Positions 26,357 through 35,862 are shown, numbered from the stretch's first letter. The stretch: DNA of 64,000 bases from Solobacterium sp. (GCA_022486705.1 JAKVKC010000009.1:16680-80679), one strand, 5' to 3'. Made by a program: numbers and translations. The notes: generated from the letters alone by a model not told the origin.

Positions 26357-27629
26357 TGCATCACACGGTCTGCTGAAAGAGGAGATTTCTTCTTATCAGG
26401 ACAAAGTTACAGAACTGCATAAGGCGATCCGCAGCAGAACAGGAGCCGGCAATGATTTTATGGGATGGGTCGAATGGCCTGCATCCTATGACAAAGAAGA
26501 ATTTGCCCGGATCATCAAGACAGCTGAAAGAGTCAGAGACAAGGCTGAAGTATTGATCGTATGCGGTATTGGCGGATCTTATTTAGGCGCCAGAGCAGCT
26601 ATTGAAATGATCAATGGCCTGTATCCGGAAGGAAAAACAGAAGTGATCTATATCGGCAATACCTTCTCATCGACATATGTATCGCAGGTCATGAAGCATG
26701 TTCAGAATAAGTCTGTCGTCCTCAATGTGATCTCCAAGTCCGGCACAACGACGGAAACAGCTCTTGCTTTCCGTGTCTTAAGAGAATTCATGGAAAAGAA
26801 GTACGGCAAGGAAGAGGCGAAGACCAGGATCATTGCTACGACCGATAAAGCCAGAGGTGCTCTGAAGACTTTGGCAGATCAGGAAGGCTATGAGACATTT
26901 GTCATTCCGGATGATATCGGCGGACGCTATTCGGTGATCACACCGGTCGGCTTAGTGCCGATGGCAATTGTCGGCATTGATATTGCGAAAGTCATGGAAG
27001 GACTTCATGATGCATATACGGAACTGAATACCGCGGATCTGAACAAGAACCCAGCATATCAGTATGCTGTGACCAGACGCATCATGCAGAAGCAGGGATA
27101 CAATGTTGAGATGTTTGTTACCTATGAACCGCAGATGCAGATGTTAGCAGAATGGTGGAAGCAGCTGTTAGGAGAATCTGAAGGCAAAGACGGCAAGGGC
27201 ATCCTGCCGGACAGTGCATGTTTCTCAACTGATCTGCATTCTTTAGGCCAGTTCATCCAGCAGGGAAAGAAAGTCTTATATGAGACTGTGCTGGAAGTAG
27301 AAAAGCCAACTGAAGATCTTCATGTAGAAGCAGATGAAGCAAATCTGGATAATATGAACTATCTGACTGGCAAGTCTTATGACTGGGTCAACAAGATGGC
27401 CGAAAAGGGAACGATCGAAGCACATGTTGAGGCTGGCAATGTTCCGAATCTGCTGATCACGATCCCGGATATGAAGGAATACAGCTTTGGCTATCTCTGC
27501 TACTTCTTCTTCTTAGCTACGGCAATGACATGCTATATGATCGATATCAACCCATTCAATCAGCCAGGTGTTGAAATCTATAAGAAGAATATGTTCCGTC
27601 TGCTTGGCAAACCGGGATACGAAAAGTAA
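26340..27629 (+). CDS. pgi: Glucose-6-phosphate isomerase
   Basis: A 429-residue phosphoglucose isomerase (glucose 6-phosphate to fructose 6-phosphate). Recognised by CGIGGSYLGARAAIEM near residue 78, SKSGTTTETALAFR, and the family signature region DDIGGRYSVITPVGLVPMA. The C-terminal helix contains NPFNQPGVEIYKKNMF with the conserved lysine. Length fits the short Gram-positive form. AAAGGAGAG is six bases before ATG 26340; the second ATG at 26346 is also possible. It overlaps the S1-domain gene. Confidence 0.97.
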   Translation: MTMKFDASHGLLKEEISSYQDKVTELHKAIRSRTGAGNDFMGWVEWPASYDKEEFARIIKTAERVRDKAEVLIVCGIGGSYLGARAAIEMINGLYPEGKTEVIYIGNTFSSTYVSQVMKHVQNKSVVLNVISKSGTTTETALAFRVLREFMEKKYGKEEAKTRIIATTDKARGALKTLADQEGYETFVIPDDIGGRYSVITPVGLVPMAIVGIDIAKVMEGLHDAYTELNTADLNKNPAYQYAVTRRIMQKQGYNVEMFVTYEPQMQMLAEWWKQLLGESEGKDGKGILPDSACFSTDLHSLGQFIQQGKKVLYETVLEVEKPTEDLHVEADEANLDNMNYLTGKSYDWVNKMAEKGTIEAHVEAGNVPNLLITIPDMKEYSFGYLCYFFFLATAMTCYMIDINPFNQPGVEIYKKNMFRLLGKPGYEK

Positions 27630-27653
27630 GCAATCGATAAGAAACAATGATAT

Positions 27654-27688
27654 GGCTTGGTCCTGCACAATGGGATCAAGTCTTTTTT
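27654..27688 (+). terminator. Intrinsic terminator after pgi
   Basis: GGCTTGGTCC pairs with GGGATCAAGTC (with G-U pairs) around a short loop, then six T. Confidence 0.8.
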
Positions 27689-27754
27689 ATGCGGGATCCG
27701 CATGATCATCATGAAGGATAGGCATGCAGAAAAAGAAGGAAAAAGGGTTGGCAA

Positions 27755-27763
27755 TGGTATAAT
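27755..27763 (+). promoter_or_regulatory. Extended -10 promoter of the DUF362 gene
   Basis: TGG followed by TATAAT. The predicted start near 27770 leaves an 11-base leader made of little more than the GGAG ribosome site. Confidence 0.6.
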
Positions 27764-27780
27764 GAGAGCAGGAGAAAAAT

Positions 27781-28791
27781 ATGACAATCATGCAGGAAAA
27801 AGATGGTGCAGAGTATCTGCCTTACAGTGAACGTACAGGCAAAGAATCAATCGTGTATTTTACGCGGGATCTTTCAGCCGCAGGACTGATCAAAGCATAT
27901 GAGAAGATCGGATCTGTACTGACAGGAAAGATTGCCGTAAAGCTGCACACCGGCGAAAAACATGGACCGAACATTCTGCCGCGGCCTTGGGTGAAAGAAC
28001 TGATGTCCAAAGAAATTCCGGATGGGACGATCGTGGAGACGAATACGTATTATGACGGCGACCGCTATACAACGGAAAAGCATCGTGAAACACTGCAGGT
28101 CAATGGCTGGACGTTCTGTCCCGTCGATATCATGGATGAAGAGGGCACTGCTGCGCTGCCGGTCAAAAATGGCAGATGGTTCAAGGAGATGCATGTTGGA
28201 TCGCATGAACTGAACTATGATTCCATGCTTGTTCTGACGCATTTCAAAGGCCATACGCAGGGAGGCTTCGGCGGTTCCAACAAGAATATCGGCATTGGCT
28301 GTGCAGATGGCCGCATCGGCAAAAAAGAGATCCATACAACGCCCGGTCAGCCGAATATGTGGGATATCAAAGAAGAAGAATTCATGGAACGCTTTACGGA
28401 ATCAGCCAAAGCGACCGTAGATCATTTCGGCAGTCAGATCGCTTTTATCAATGTTATGCGCAATATGTCGGTATCCTGCGACTGCGAAGGGATCCAGGCT
28501 GAACCAGTCGTGACACCGAATGTCGGTATCTTGGCTTCCTTGGATATCTGTGCGATCGATCAGGCATCTATTGATATGATCTATGCAATGGATGAAAAGG
28601 ATCATCATGATTTTGTTGAGCGCGTTCAATCTCGGCATGGCCTGCGTCAGCTCTCGTATATGAATGAGCTTGGCATGGGGAATCGCCGCTATCATCTGAT
28701 CGATCTGGATCGCGAGGAAGCAGAGATCGATGCAGGCGAGGCAGTCAAAGATGTTGTTCCGTTCAATGCCCCAAAGATCATTCAGCGCTGA
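27781..28791 (+). CDS. DUF362 domain protein
   Basis: A 336-residue DUF362 protein. It shows IAVKLHTGEKHGPN near residue 50 and SMLVLTHFKGHTQGGFGGSNKNIGIGCADGRIGKKEIH near residues 145-180, the family core. Several DUF362 proteins carry a C-terminal ferredoxin domain, but none is visible here: only scattered cysteines (SCDCEG, LDICAIDQA). Function unknown; the family is often annotated as iron-sulfur cluster-related. GGAGAAAAAT directly precedes the ATG. Its own promoter and terminator make it a single-gene unit. Confidence 0.88.
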   Translation: MTIMQEKDGAEYLPYSERTGKESIVYFTRDLSAAGLIKAYEKIGSVLTGKIAVKLHTGEKHGPNILPRPWVKELMSKEIPDGTIVETNTYYDGDRYTTEKHRETLQVNGWTFCPVDIMDEEGTAALPVKNGRWFKEMHVGSHELNYDSMLVLTHFKGHTQGGFGGSNKNIGIGCADGRIGKKEIHTTPGQPNMWDIKEEEFMERFTESAKATVDHFGSQIAFINVMRNMSVSCDCEGIQAEPVVTPNVGILASLDICAIDQASIDMIYAMDEKDHHDFVERVQSRHGLRQLSYMNELGMGNRRYHLIDLDREEAEIDAGEAVKDVVPFNAPKIIQR

Positions 28792-28813
28792 AGAAGGAGA
28801 GATCCTTCTTTTT
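28791..28813 (+). terminator. Intrinsic terminator after the DUF362 gene
   Basis: AAGAAGGA-GAGA-TCCTTCTT followed by TTT; it starts at the last base of the stop codon. T-run is short. Confidence 0.7.
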
Positions 28814-28821
28814 CTGTGCGT

Positions 28822-28850
28822 GTGACAAAAGACAGCTGCGGCAGTATCAT
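28822..28850 (+). promoter_or_regulatory. Promoter placing the MATE gene start at its ATG
   Basis: GTGACA and TATCAT are separated by 17 bases (five of six matches each). Seven bases past the -10 box is the A of the ATG at 28857, predicting a leaderless mRNA. Confidence 0.6.
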
Positions 28851-28856
28851 AACAGG

Positions 28857-30227
28857 ATGAATAATGAAGAACAGAAAAAGCAGTATATAAAAATGACGGA
28901 AACACCCGTCTCCAAGCTGATCCTGTCATTGGGCATTCCGACCATTATTTCGATGCTTGTAACGAGCATCTATAACATGGCAGATACATATTTTGTCGGT
29001 ACGATCTCTACCAGTGCTTCGGGAGCTACCGGCATTGTCTTTGGCTTAATGGCCATCCTGCAGGCTTTCGGCTTTATGTTCGGCCATGGGGCAGGATCCA
29101 ATATTGCGCGTCAGCTTGGAGACCGCAATGTCAATGCGGCACATGAATATGCAAGCACGTCATTCTGGTCCTCGATCTTAGCTGGTCTTCTGGTCCTGAT
29201 CCTTGGTCTTGCATGCATGGATCCGCTGATGCGCATGCTTGGCAGTACAGATACGATTCTTCCTTATGCCAGAACGTATGCTTTCTATATTCTGCTCGCC
29301 GGCCCGGCCATGACATCTTCCTGCGTCATGAATAATATTCTGCGCTATGAAGGAAAAGCAGTATTTGCCATGTTCGGTCTGACGGCAGGCGGCCTATTGA
29401 ATATCTTAGGGGATTATATCTTTGTAGATCTTCTGCATATGGGCATCGGCGGTGCTGGACTGTCGACCACTCTTTCGGAATATATCTCTATGTTCATTCT
29501 GCTGCTGCCGTATCTGCAGGGAAAGACACAGTCAAAATTCAATATGAAGTACTTTACAAGAAGATTCTCTGTCTTCCGCAATATCATCAGCACTGGGCTT
29601 CCTTCTTTAGCAAGACAGGGCCTGAACAGTGCTTCTACGATGATCCTGAATGTATGTGCCGGCGGCTATGGCGATGCGGCGGTGGCTGCTATTTCTATCG
29701 TGACCAGAATTGTGAACTTTCTCTTCTGTGTTGCCATCGGCATCGGACAGGGCTTTCAGCCGGTATCTGCCTTCAACTATGGAGCCAAGAAGTATCAGCG
29801 TGTCAAAGCTGGCTTTCTCTTTGCTTTGAAGCTTGGCACTGCCCTCATGATCATTCTGAGCATTCTGTCTTTTGTCCAAGCGGAAACATTTGTTGCGTTC
29901 TTCCGCGATGATCCGGAGGTCACGAAGATCGGTGCTGCAGCAATGCGCTATCAATGCATTTCCTTGGTACTGATGCCGATATCGATGTATGGCAATATGC
30001 TGTTCCAATCCATCGGCAAAAGCGCAGCCGCAACTTTCTTGGCTGCCCTGCGCAGCGGATTGGTACTGATCCCAACGGTCCTTCTGATGAATTGGATCTT
30101 GGGCCTGTATGGCTTAGAGATGGCACAGAGCGTCAGTGAGATCCTGTCTGCTTTGATCACGGTACCATTCCTGGTCATCTTCTTAAGGTCGCTGCCGGCA
30201 GACGTATCTGCTGAGAAAGCATCATAA
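28857..30227 (+). CDS. MATE family multidrug or metabolite exporter
   Basis: A 456-residue MATE transporter with twelve helices. The start MNNEEQKKQYIKMTETPVSKLILSLGIPTIISMLVTSIYNMADTYFVG contains the family pattern. The paired halves each open with a similar helix (second half near FRNIISTGLPSLARQGLNS). It uses a sodium or proton gradient to export organic cations or drugs; the substrate is unknown. The ATG at 28857 has only a weak AGG nearby, and the promoter lies so close that translation probably starts without a leader. Confidence 0.93.
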   Translation: MNNEEQKKQYIKMTETPVSKLILSLGIPTIISMLVTSIYNMADTYFVGTISTSASGATGIVFGLMAILQAFGFMFGHGAGSNIARQLGDRNVNAAHEYASTSFWSSILAGLLVLILGLACMDPLMRMLGSTDTILPYARTYAFYILLAGPAMTSSCVMNNILRYEGKAVFAMFGLTAGGLLNILGDYIFVDLLHMGIGGAGLSTTLSEYISMFILLLPYLQGKTQSKFNMKYFTRRFSVFRNIISTGLPSLARQGLNSASTMILNVCAGGYGDAAVAAISIVTRIVNFLFCVAIGIGQGFQPVSAFNYGAKKYQRVKAGFLFALKLGTALMIILSILSFVQAETFVAFFRDDPEVTKIGAAAMRYQCISLVLMPISMYGNMLFQSIGKSAAATFLAALRSGLVLIPTVLLMNWILGLYGLEMAQSVSEILSALITVPFLVIFLRSLPADVSAEKAS

Positions 30228-30230
30228 GAA

Positions 30231-30275
30231 AAGGAATCCAAACTGTCTTTATACGGCAGAGCGGATTCCTTTTTT
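30231..30275. terminator. Terminator between the MATE gene and the convergent exporter gene
   Basis: AAGGAATCC pairs with GGATTCCTT, with an inner CTGTC/GGCAG stem, followed by five T. The end overlaps the stop codon of the minus-strand gene. Confidence 0.82.
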
Positions 30276-31116
30276 ATATGAGCGTCAGTATCAGTTCGAT
30301 CAATAGACCGCCGATCAGGCCGCAGAGCCATGTCAGGAACATGATCTGGAAATTCTCTTTGAGATCTGGATTGACCCGCCACAGGACCATCATGCCGGTA
30401 CCGGCATTGACTAACAGCCCAGCACATACTGCCGCAAAGCCAATCACGCCTTCCAGATACATCTTGGTCAGCAGGATCGAAGAAGCACAGGAAGGGATCA
30501 TGCCGATCAGCGTTGAAACAAAGACCGATTGATTTGGATAAGAAGCAACAAATAAGCGCAGGCTGTCTTCCCCGATCCAAGCAACGATCAGGTTGAAGAC
30601 AAGGGTGATCAGCAGCAGCCATACGGCTACCTGCATTGTATGCATGGCAGCCGAATAGAAGATGCCATGCGAATGATCATCATGTTCACGTTCGCAGAAT
30701 TCTTCCACATCAATGCTGCGCTTCTTTGAGAACTGATCAATGATGACACCGGCAATGCCGGCCACGATCAGCTTGACGATCAGGATCGGCCAGATCTTGC
30801 TGAAAGGTGCCTGCATGCTCAGCATGATCGAAAGCATCTCATCAGAAGAAGAGAGATAAACAGCAACTAAGGTGCCGGCCGAGATCACGCCGGTCGCAAA
30901 CAGCGAAGAAGCAGCTCCGGCAAAGCCGCAGGAAGGGATCAGTCCCATGATCGTTCCCATGATCGGATTCAGCCGGCGATGTTTTTCTAAGAAGTGCTCC
31001 ATCTTATGACCGGCTTCATGTTCCATGAATTCCAAGAGCAGATAGATAATAAATAAGAAGGGAATGATCTTAACGACATCGCTCAGGGAATCCAGCAGAA
31101 TATCGATCAGTACCAT
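30274..31116 (-). CDS. Putative heavy-metal exporter (ArsP_2/DUF2899-like)
   Basis: A 280-residue membrane protein with about eight or nine helices, two repeats of the pattern GLIPSCGFAGAASSLFATGVISAGTLVA and GMIPSCASSILLTKMYLEGVIGFAA, and a His/Asp-rich cytoplasmic loop (EREHDDHSHG). This fits the putative 10TM heavy-metal exporter family (ArsP_2, also annotated as arsenic or manganese transporter). The paired PSC motifs are the likely metal sites. It overlaps the upstream apbE gene by ten bases, so it is cotranscribed with a flavin-attachment enzyme; why is not clear. Confidence 0.75.
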   Translation of the reverse strand: MVLIDILLDSLSDVVKIIPFLFIIYLLLEFMEHEAGHKMEHFLEKHRRLNPIMGTIMGLIPSCGFAGAASSLFATGVISAGTLVAVYLSSSDEMLSIMLSMQAPFSKIWPILIVKLIVAGIAGVIIDQFSKKRSIDVEEFCEREHDDHSHGIFYSAAMHTMQVAVWLLLITLVFNLIVAWIGEDSLRLFVASYPNQSVFVSTLIGMIPSCASSILLTKMYLEGVIGFAAVCAGLLVNAGTGMMVLWRVNPDLKENFQIMFLTWLCGLIGGLLIELILTLI

Positions 31117-32243
31117 ATCAGATCATCCTTGATGTCATCGGTATAGGTGACAAAATAGCTTCCTTCTGTTTTGCCTGTTTCATTCTGTGTCTTATCAGGA
31201 TCCATGATCCATACGGCAGATACTTTCTTTCCGGATGCTGCTTCATAAGCAGCCAAAGCCTTTTTGCCATCCGCGACGCTCATCGTAAACAGCGTTGTAG
31301 ACAGACAGTCAGCGACGCCGGAATCATCAGCGATGATCGTCACACTGTGGTAGTAGGTGGCAGGAAAGAGGGTCTGCGGATCAATAATATGCGAATAGCG
31401 ATTGCCGTCGGTCCCGGTATAGTAGCGTTCATAATCGCCGGAAGTGACAACAGAATAAGAAGGATCCACATCCAGAGCAACTAAAGATTCTCCCGTGGAA
31501 CTGCCTGGATTGGTAATGCCGATGCGCCATTGCGAGCCATCGGCTTTTGCTCCAAGCAGACGGATGTTCCGCCCGACATTGACATACCCGCCGCTGATAT
31601 TCTGCTTTTCCAGATCGGCAGCGACCTGTTCTGTGGCATAGCCTTTGGCAATGCCGCCGACATCCAAGGAAACTGCGGCATCGGTGATATAGACGGTACT
31701 GGCATCTTCATCAATGATGACTTTATCCCAGCCGCTCTCTGTCTTTACTGCATCCAATTCTTCCTGTGAAGGGATCGGACCATTCTGTCCCTGTTCATTC
31801 AAGGTGATGCCATTTTCACGATATGTATGCCATATCTTAAGAACAGCGCCCATCGTAATATCAAATTCACCATCGGAATAGACATAGAACTGTTTTGCCA
31901 GTTTCAGCATATCAATGATCTTCTGATCGACTTTGACCGGCTGAATGCCTGCATTGTCATTGATCGTCTTCAGATTATTTATACCGTCATAATTGTTATA
32001 GATATCATAGAGATCGCTGTACTCTTTCAAGGCGGTCAAAGAGCTCTGATAGTGCTCTGCACTTTCATCTGTTTTCGGTGCTTCCTGATATGCGTAAGTG
32101 GTATCAAAGATCCCGGCATCAAGATTTGTATTCTTATATGCTTCTGTGGATGCCGATGCGGAAGAAGCGGGTGCTGTATTTGCGGAACAGCCAGTCAGCA
32201 GAAGAGCTGACAGTACGATTTTGCATATGTTTTTCTTTGTCAT
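31107..32243 (-). CDS. apbE: FAD:protein FMN transferase (lipoprotein)
   Basis: A 378-residue ApbE. The lipoprotein signal MTKKNICKIVLSALLLTGC places it on the outer face of the membrane. Family motifs: SLDVGGIAKGYATEQVAADL near residue 185, GGYVNVGRNIRLLG, and SYVVTSGDYERYY-like SGDYERYY followed by HIIDPQT. It transfers FMN from FAD to the Thr of SGATxT motifs; RnfG and RnfD, encoded just upstream in the opposite direction, carry such sites. Its TATAAT lies eight bases before the ATG, with a TGC extension, so the mRNA is predicted to be almost leaderless. Confidence 0.95.
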   Translation of the reverse strand: MTKKNICKIVLSALLLTGCSANTAPASSASASTEAYKNTNLDAGIFDTTYAYQEAPKTDESAEHYQSSLTALKEYSDLYDIYNNYDGINNLKTINDNAGIQPVKVDQKIIDMLKLAKQFYVYSDGEFDITMGAVLKIWHTYRENGITLNEQGQNGPIPSQEELDAVKTESGWDKVIIDEDASTVYITDAAVSLDVGGIAKGYATEQVAADLEKQNISGGYVNVGRNIRLLGAKADGSQWRIGITNPGSSTGESLVALDVDPSYSVVTSGDYERYYTGTDGNRYSHIIDPQTLFPATYYHSVTIIADDSGVADCLSTTLFTMSVADGKKALAAYEAASGKKVSAVWIMDPDKTQNETGKTEGSYFVTYTDDIKDDLIWY

Positions 32244-32251
32244 ATTGACCG

Positions 32252-32260
32252 ATTATAGCA
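32252..32260 (-). promoter_or_regulatory. Extended -10 promoter of apbE
   Basis: TGC and TATAAT on the minus strand, ending eight bases before the ATG; predicted start about two bases before the start codon. Confidence 0.6.
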
Positions 32261-32395
32261 GAACTTAAAAAAAGTACCTAACATCTGCTCACCTGAACAA
32301 TTGATGAAATATTCAAGGAAATAATACAATCCTGCGGGATTGCCCAGTTAACTGTTGGTAAACTGATTAAGAAACTGCATAAATAAAGAAAAAGA

Positions 32396-32404
32396 TGCTA
32401 TAAT
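32396..32404 (+). promoter_or_regulatory. Extended -10 promoter of the rnf operon
   Basis: TGC followed by TATAAT, 28 bases before the rnfC ATG. The leader carries GGGAGGAGA. Confidence 0.6.
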
Positions 32405-32432
32405 TCTCTCTGTTTTGATGGGAGGAGACCAT

Positions 32433-33752
32433 ATGTCATTTTTACAGGGACCGATGAATGAACATCTCAATGGACATAAGGATCTGACGCTGGGCAAGGA
32501 AGTCCTGAAGTCAATGGATCCGGATGTGGTATGGGTGCCGTTATATAACGGAAACGCAGCATGCACACCATGTGTGAAAGTTGGAGATGAAGTTTCGATC
32601 GGTACAAAGGTCGCAGAAAGAAACGACCACTTTTATCTGCCTATCTTCTCGCCAGTATCTGGAACAGTTACCGGCATTGAGAAATTCATGACTTCTGGCA
32701 TGACGCAGGGTGAACATTTAAGAATCCAGAATGACCACAAGAACACAGCTGTGCGTGCTTTTGCGGAGTTTGATTATGAAAAGGCCAGCTGGCAGGAACT
32801 GCTGGATTTCGTAAAGAACGCAGGAATGTTAGGACTTGGCGGTGCGGGCTTCCCTACCTACGTCAAGTATATGAAGCCGGAGAACGTGAAGCTGTTCATT
32901 GTCAATGCAGTGGAATGCGAACCATATCTGACTTCTGACTACAAGAATATTGAAGCCAATCTATCCTTATTGAAAACAGGTGTTCTTGCTCTGTTCAAGC
33001 TTTCTAAAGCAGAGAAGGGATGCATTGCAATCAAGGAAGATAAGAAAGATCAGATTGCTGCACTGCAGACTGCCTTCAGCGGTACACCGATCGAGATCCG
33101 TACGGTACCGGATAAGTATCCAATGGGCTGGGAGCGTGTGCTGGTCTATGAATTGACCGGAAAGCGCTATGACAGACTGCCGATGGAAGCAGGATGCGTG
33201 CTGAACAATGCTTCGACCGCAATTGCTTTAGGCGATGCGATCGTCAATGGCATGCCGATCATTCATAAGGTGCTGACCGTTTCAGGCAATGCTCTGAAGC
33301 AGCCGCAGAATATTATTGTGCCGATCGGCACACCTGCTCACGAAGTCATTGAAGCAGTCGGCGGATACGCTGACGGTGTTGATGATGTTCTGGTGATTGC
33401 CGGCGGACCGATGATGGGCAAAGCAATTCCAAATGATACTTTTGTGATCTGTCCGCAGAATAATGGCCTGACAGTTCTGAAGAATGAACCGATCGACAGT
33501 GTTGCATGCCTGCGCTGCGGGAAATGCACAGAACATTGTCCATCTGGCCTGGAGCCAGTCAATATTGCGGCAGCTACAAAGAAGATGGATAAGGATGCTT
33601 TGGCTAAATTATCTGTTATGGACTGCATTGAGTGCGGTTTATGCACATATGTATGTCCTTCAAAGATCGATGTGACCGAGAATGTCCGCAAAGGCAAGAG
33701 GCTCATTCAGCTGCAGATGCAGAAGGATAAGAAAGCAAAGGGAGGAAAATAA
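32433..33752 (+). CDS. rnfC: Rnf complex subunit RnfC
   Basis: A 439-residue peripheral subunit that holds the NADH/FMN site and two [4Fe-4S] clusters. An N-terminal RnfC barrel domain (VWVPLYNGNAACTPCVKVGDEV) is followed by the Rossmann-like domain (LGLGGAGFPTYVKY) and two ferredoxin motifs, CLRCGKCTEHCP near residue 358 and CIECGLCTYVCP near residue 397. It passes electrons between NAD(H) and the rest of the complex. The ATG at 32433 follows GGAGGAGA; an ATG 18 bases upstream is too close to the promoter. First gene of rnfCDGEA-x-B. Confidence 0.95.
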   Translation: MSFLQGPMNEHLNGHKDLTLGKEVLKSMDPDVVWVPLYNGNAACTPCVKVGDEVSIGTKVAERNDHFYLPIFSPVSGTVTGIEKFMTSGMTQGEHLRIQNDHKNTAVRAFAEFDYEKASWQELLDFVKNAGMLGLGGAGFPTYVKYMKPENVKLFIVNAVECEPYLTSDYKNIEANLSLLKTGVLALFKLSKAEKGCIAIKEDKKDQIAALQTAFSGTPIEIRTVPDKYPMGWERVLVYELTGKRYDRLPMEAGCVLNNASTAIALGDAIVNGMPIIHKVLTVSGNALKQPQNIIVPIGTPAHEVIEAVGGYADGVDDVLVIAGGPMMGKAIPNDTFVICPQNNGLTVLKNEPIDSVACLRCGKCTEHCPSGLEPVNIAAATKKMDKDALAKLSVMDCIECGLCTYVCPSKIDVTENVRKGKRLIQLQMQKDKKAKGGK

Positions 33753-33754
33753 AC

Positions 33755-34888
33755 ATGAAAATTTCATACAGACCATCCCCGAACTATCGTTCTGAACAGA
33801 GCACAACTGGAATCATGTGGGACGTCACGTTCTGCCTGCTGGCAGTTCTGCTGTTCTCGATCGTTTGGTACAGTGTATCTTATGGTGCAATGTATGGCTT
33901 GAGAGTATTCTTAATGGCTCTGTTTGCGGTCATTGCGGCCGAAGCTACAGAAGTCATCTGGTTCAAAGCAACGGGCAAGGATTGGAAAGAGATCTTCCAT
34001 TCCTATGGCTGGGTCACAGCTTTGATCTTAGTTCTGATCACTCGCTTGGAAGTCAGCTATTATGCTGTCATTGTGGCAACGATCGTTGCTATTATCTTCG
34101 GCAAGATGGTATTCGGCGGCTTTGGCCAGAATATCTTCAACCCAGCAGCTTTCGGCGAAGCATTGATCATGAATTCCTTCAGTGCTTCCGTTGCATCTGA
34201 TATTTCCACCGGGGCAACCCCAGTTACAACAATCAAGTCCGCAGGCTGGATCATGGATTCAAGCGCCTTCAGTGCGTTCCTGAGCCAGTTCGGCGGCCTC
34301 AAGAGCTTCTTCTTAGGCAACTATGCATCCGTCATCGGCGGAAGCTGTGCCCTGCTGCTGATCTTATGTTTCCTTTATTTATTATGGAAGAAGGATATTG
34401 ATTGGCATCTCAGCGTCAGCTATGTTGTCACGATATTTGTTATTTCCGGCATTGTCGGTCTGATGAAGGGTGCAGGCTTTGAATACGGTCTGTTCAACGT
34501 CATCAGCGGCGGTGTGCTGTTCGGTGCTGTCTTTATGATGACAGATCCTGTATCAACGCCAGTTACCATCGGCGGCAGAGTCGTCTTTGGCATCTGCACA
34601 GCCTGCCTGACTCTGGTCATCCGCTGGCGGAGCAATCTTCCGGATGGTGTCCTATTCTCTATCTTATTAATGAACATGCTGACACCGGCAATCGATAAGG
34701 CATTCTCTGGCAATCAGATCAAGAATGCTTCCGCATTTATGAAGCGGGCAGTTATTATTTCTGTCATTGCTATTGCAACTGCTTTCTTTGTCGGCTCTAT
34801 GCTTGCTCCTAAGACATCTTCAACGACAGCTGCTGTGCAGGAGAATCCAGCAGCCGAGATCACTGACATATCTGTCAGTGAAATGTGA
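33755..34888 (+). CDS. rnfD: Rnf complex subunit RnfD
   Basis: A 377-residue membrane subunit with about nine or ten helices. It holds covalent FMN at Thr; the expected site is T155 in ISTGATPVTTIKSAG, a variant of the family's SGATPL motif. KMVFGGFGQNIFNPAAFGEALI is the family signature upstream. The C-terminus has an extra 40-residue Ser/Ala/Thr-rich extension (SSTTAAVQENPAAEITDISVSEM) beyond the last helix. Follows rnfC by two bases and nearly overlaps rnfG. Confidence 0.94.
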   Translation: MKISYRPSPNYRSEQSTTGIMWDVTFCLLAVLLFSIVWYSVSYGAMYGLRVFLMALFAVIAAEATEVIWFKATGKDWKEIFHSYGWVTALILVLITRLEVSYYAVIVATIVAIIFGKMVFGGFGQNIFNPAAFGEALIMNSFSASVASDISTGATPVTTIKSAGWIMDSSAFSAFLSQFGGLKSFFLGNYASVIGGSCALLLILCFLYLLWKKDIDWHLSVSYVVTIFVISGIVGLMKGAGFEYGLFNVISGGVLFGAVFMMTDPVSTPVTIGGRVVFGICTACLTLVIRWRSNLPDGVLFSILLMNMLTPAIDKAFSGNQIKNASAFMKRAVIISVIAIATAFFVGSMLAPKTSSTTAAVQENPAAEITDISVSEM

Positions 34889-34902
34889 GGAGGGTACGAA
34901 CA

Positions 34903-35862
34903 ATGGACAAAAATTCCAGTATGTATAAAACGATCCTCTTAGCTGTTGTATGTTCAGTGGCAGGTGCCTGCTTGGCAGCTGTCAATGCAGTAACAAAACC
35001 GATCATCACGGACAATGCACTTGCAGCAGTTAAAACAACATTGAATCAATTCTATCCGGATGGCACTTTCTCAGATGTTACATCTAAGTATGTTACCAAG
35101 GATACAGATCTTGTTGACGGCGTCTATGAAGCAGAAGGAAAAGGCTATATCTTTACGCTTCATAACACAGGATACAGTTCTTCCGGCTTCAAGTTCGCCA
35201 TTGCTTTCAACAATGACGGTACGATCGAGGGCTATATGGCTCTGGAACAGCAGGAGACTTCCGGCAAAGGATCCTTGGCTTTTGATCAGGATTATGCGGA
35301 TGAAGTGAAAAAGCTTACTTCTCTTGATGCAATGCCTTTGATCTCAGGCGCTACGATCACAACAAGTGCCGTCGGTGCCGCGGTAAAACAGGCTGAGACG
35401 ATCTTCAATTCAATTGCCAATATTTCTGGCGAACCTGCTTCTCAGGCTTCTGCTTCTGCCGAAGCATCAAGCGGTGCGACCACAAACAGCGGTGCAACAT
35501 CAAGTGCTTCTGCATCCTCTGGTGCGAAAACTTCGGATACACTTGGAACGGGCGATTATGCCAGTGCCAAAGCATCCTGCACAGCTACTTCTTCCGGTGC
35601 CTTTGCCTGCCGCGCAACAGGATTTGACGGTGCAGATGTCACTGCAACGATCCTCGTTAAGGACGGTGCTATCACTTCGATCAAAGATCTGACGGGCAAG
35701 GACAATGGCGATGGCATGGGAGATGCATGGTACTCTGATGCTTCTGTCTTCAATGGCGCAACCTTAGATTCATCCATTGATGCAATGTCAGGTGCTACAT
35801 TTACTTCAAAAGCCGTAAAAGGCATGGCAGCCGCAGCGCTTAAAGCTGCAGCTCAGCAATAA
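34903..35862 (+). CDS. rnfG: Rnf complex subunit RnfG with two FMN-binding domains
   Basis: A 319-residue protein. One N-terminal membrane helix (TILLAVVCSVAGACLAAVNAV) anchors two extracellular FMN-binding domains. The first, about residues 35-170, carries SGATIT at 148-153; the second, about residues 225-319, carries SGATFT at 296-301. Each fits the ApbE flavinylation motif, the flavin expected on T153 and T301. The domains are joined by a linker of about 50 Ala/Ser/Thr/Gly residues (180-225). Usual RnfG proteins (about 190-220 residues) have one FMN domain, so this one is extended. ATG 34903 follows GGAGGG. Confidence 0.93.
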   Translation: MDKNSSMYKTILLAVVCSVAGACLAAVNAVTKPIITDNALAAVKTTLNQFYPDGTFSDVTSKYVTKDTDLVDGVYEAEGKGYIFTLHNTGYSSSGFKFAIAFNNDGTIEGYMALEQQETSGKGSLAFDQDYADEVKKLTSLDAMPLISGATITTSAVGAAVKQAETIFNSIANISGEPASQASASAEASSGATTNSGATSSASASSGAKTSDTLGTGDYASAKASCTATSSGAFACRATGFDGADVTATILVKDGAITSIKDLTGKDNGDGMGDAWYSDASVFNGATLDSSIDAMSGATFTSKAVKGMAAAALKAAAQQ

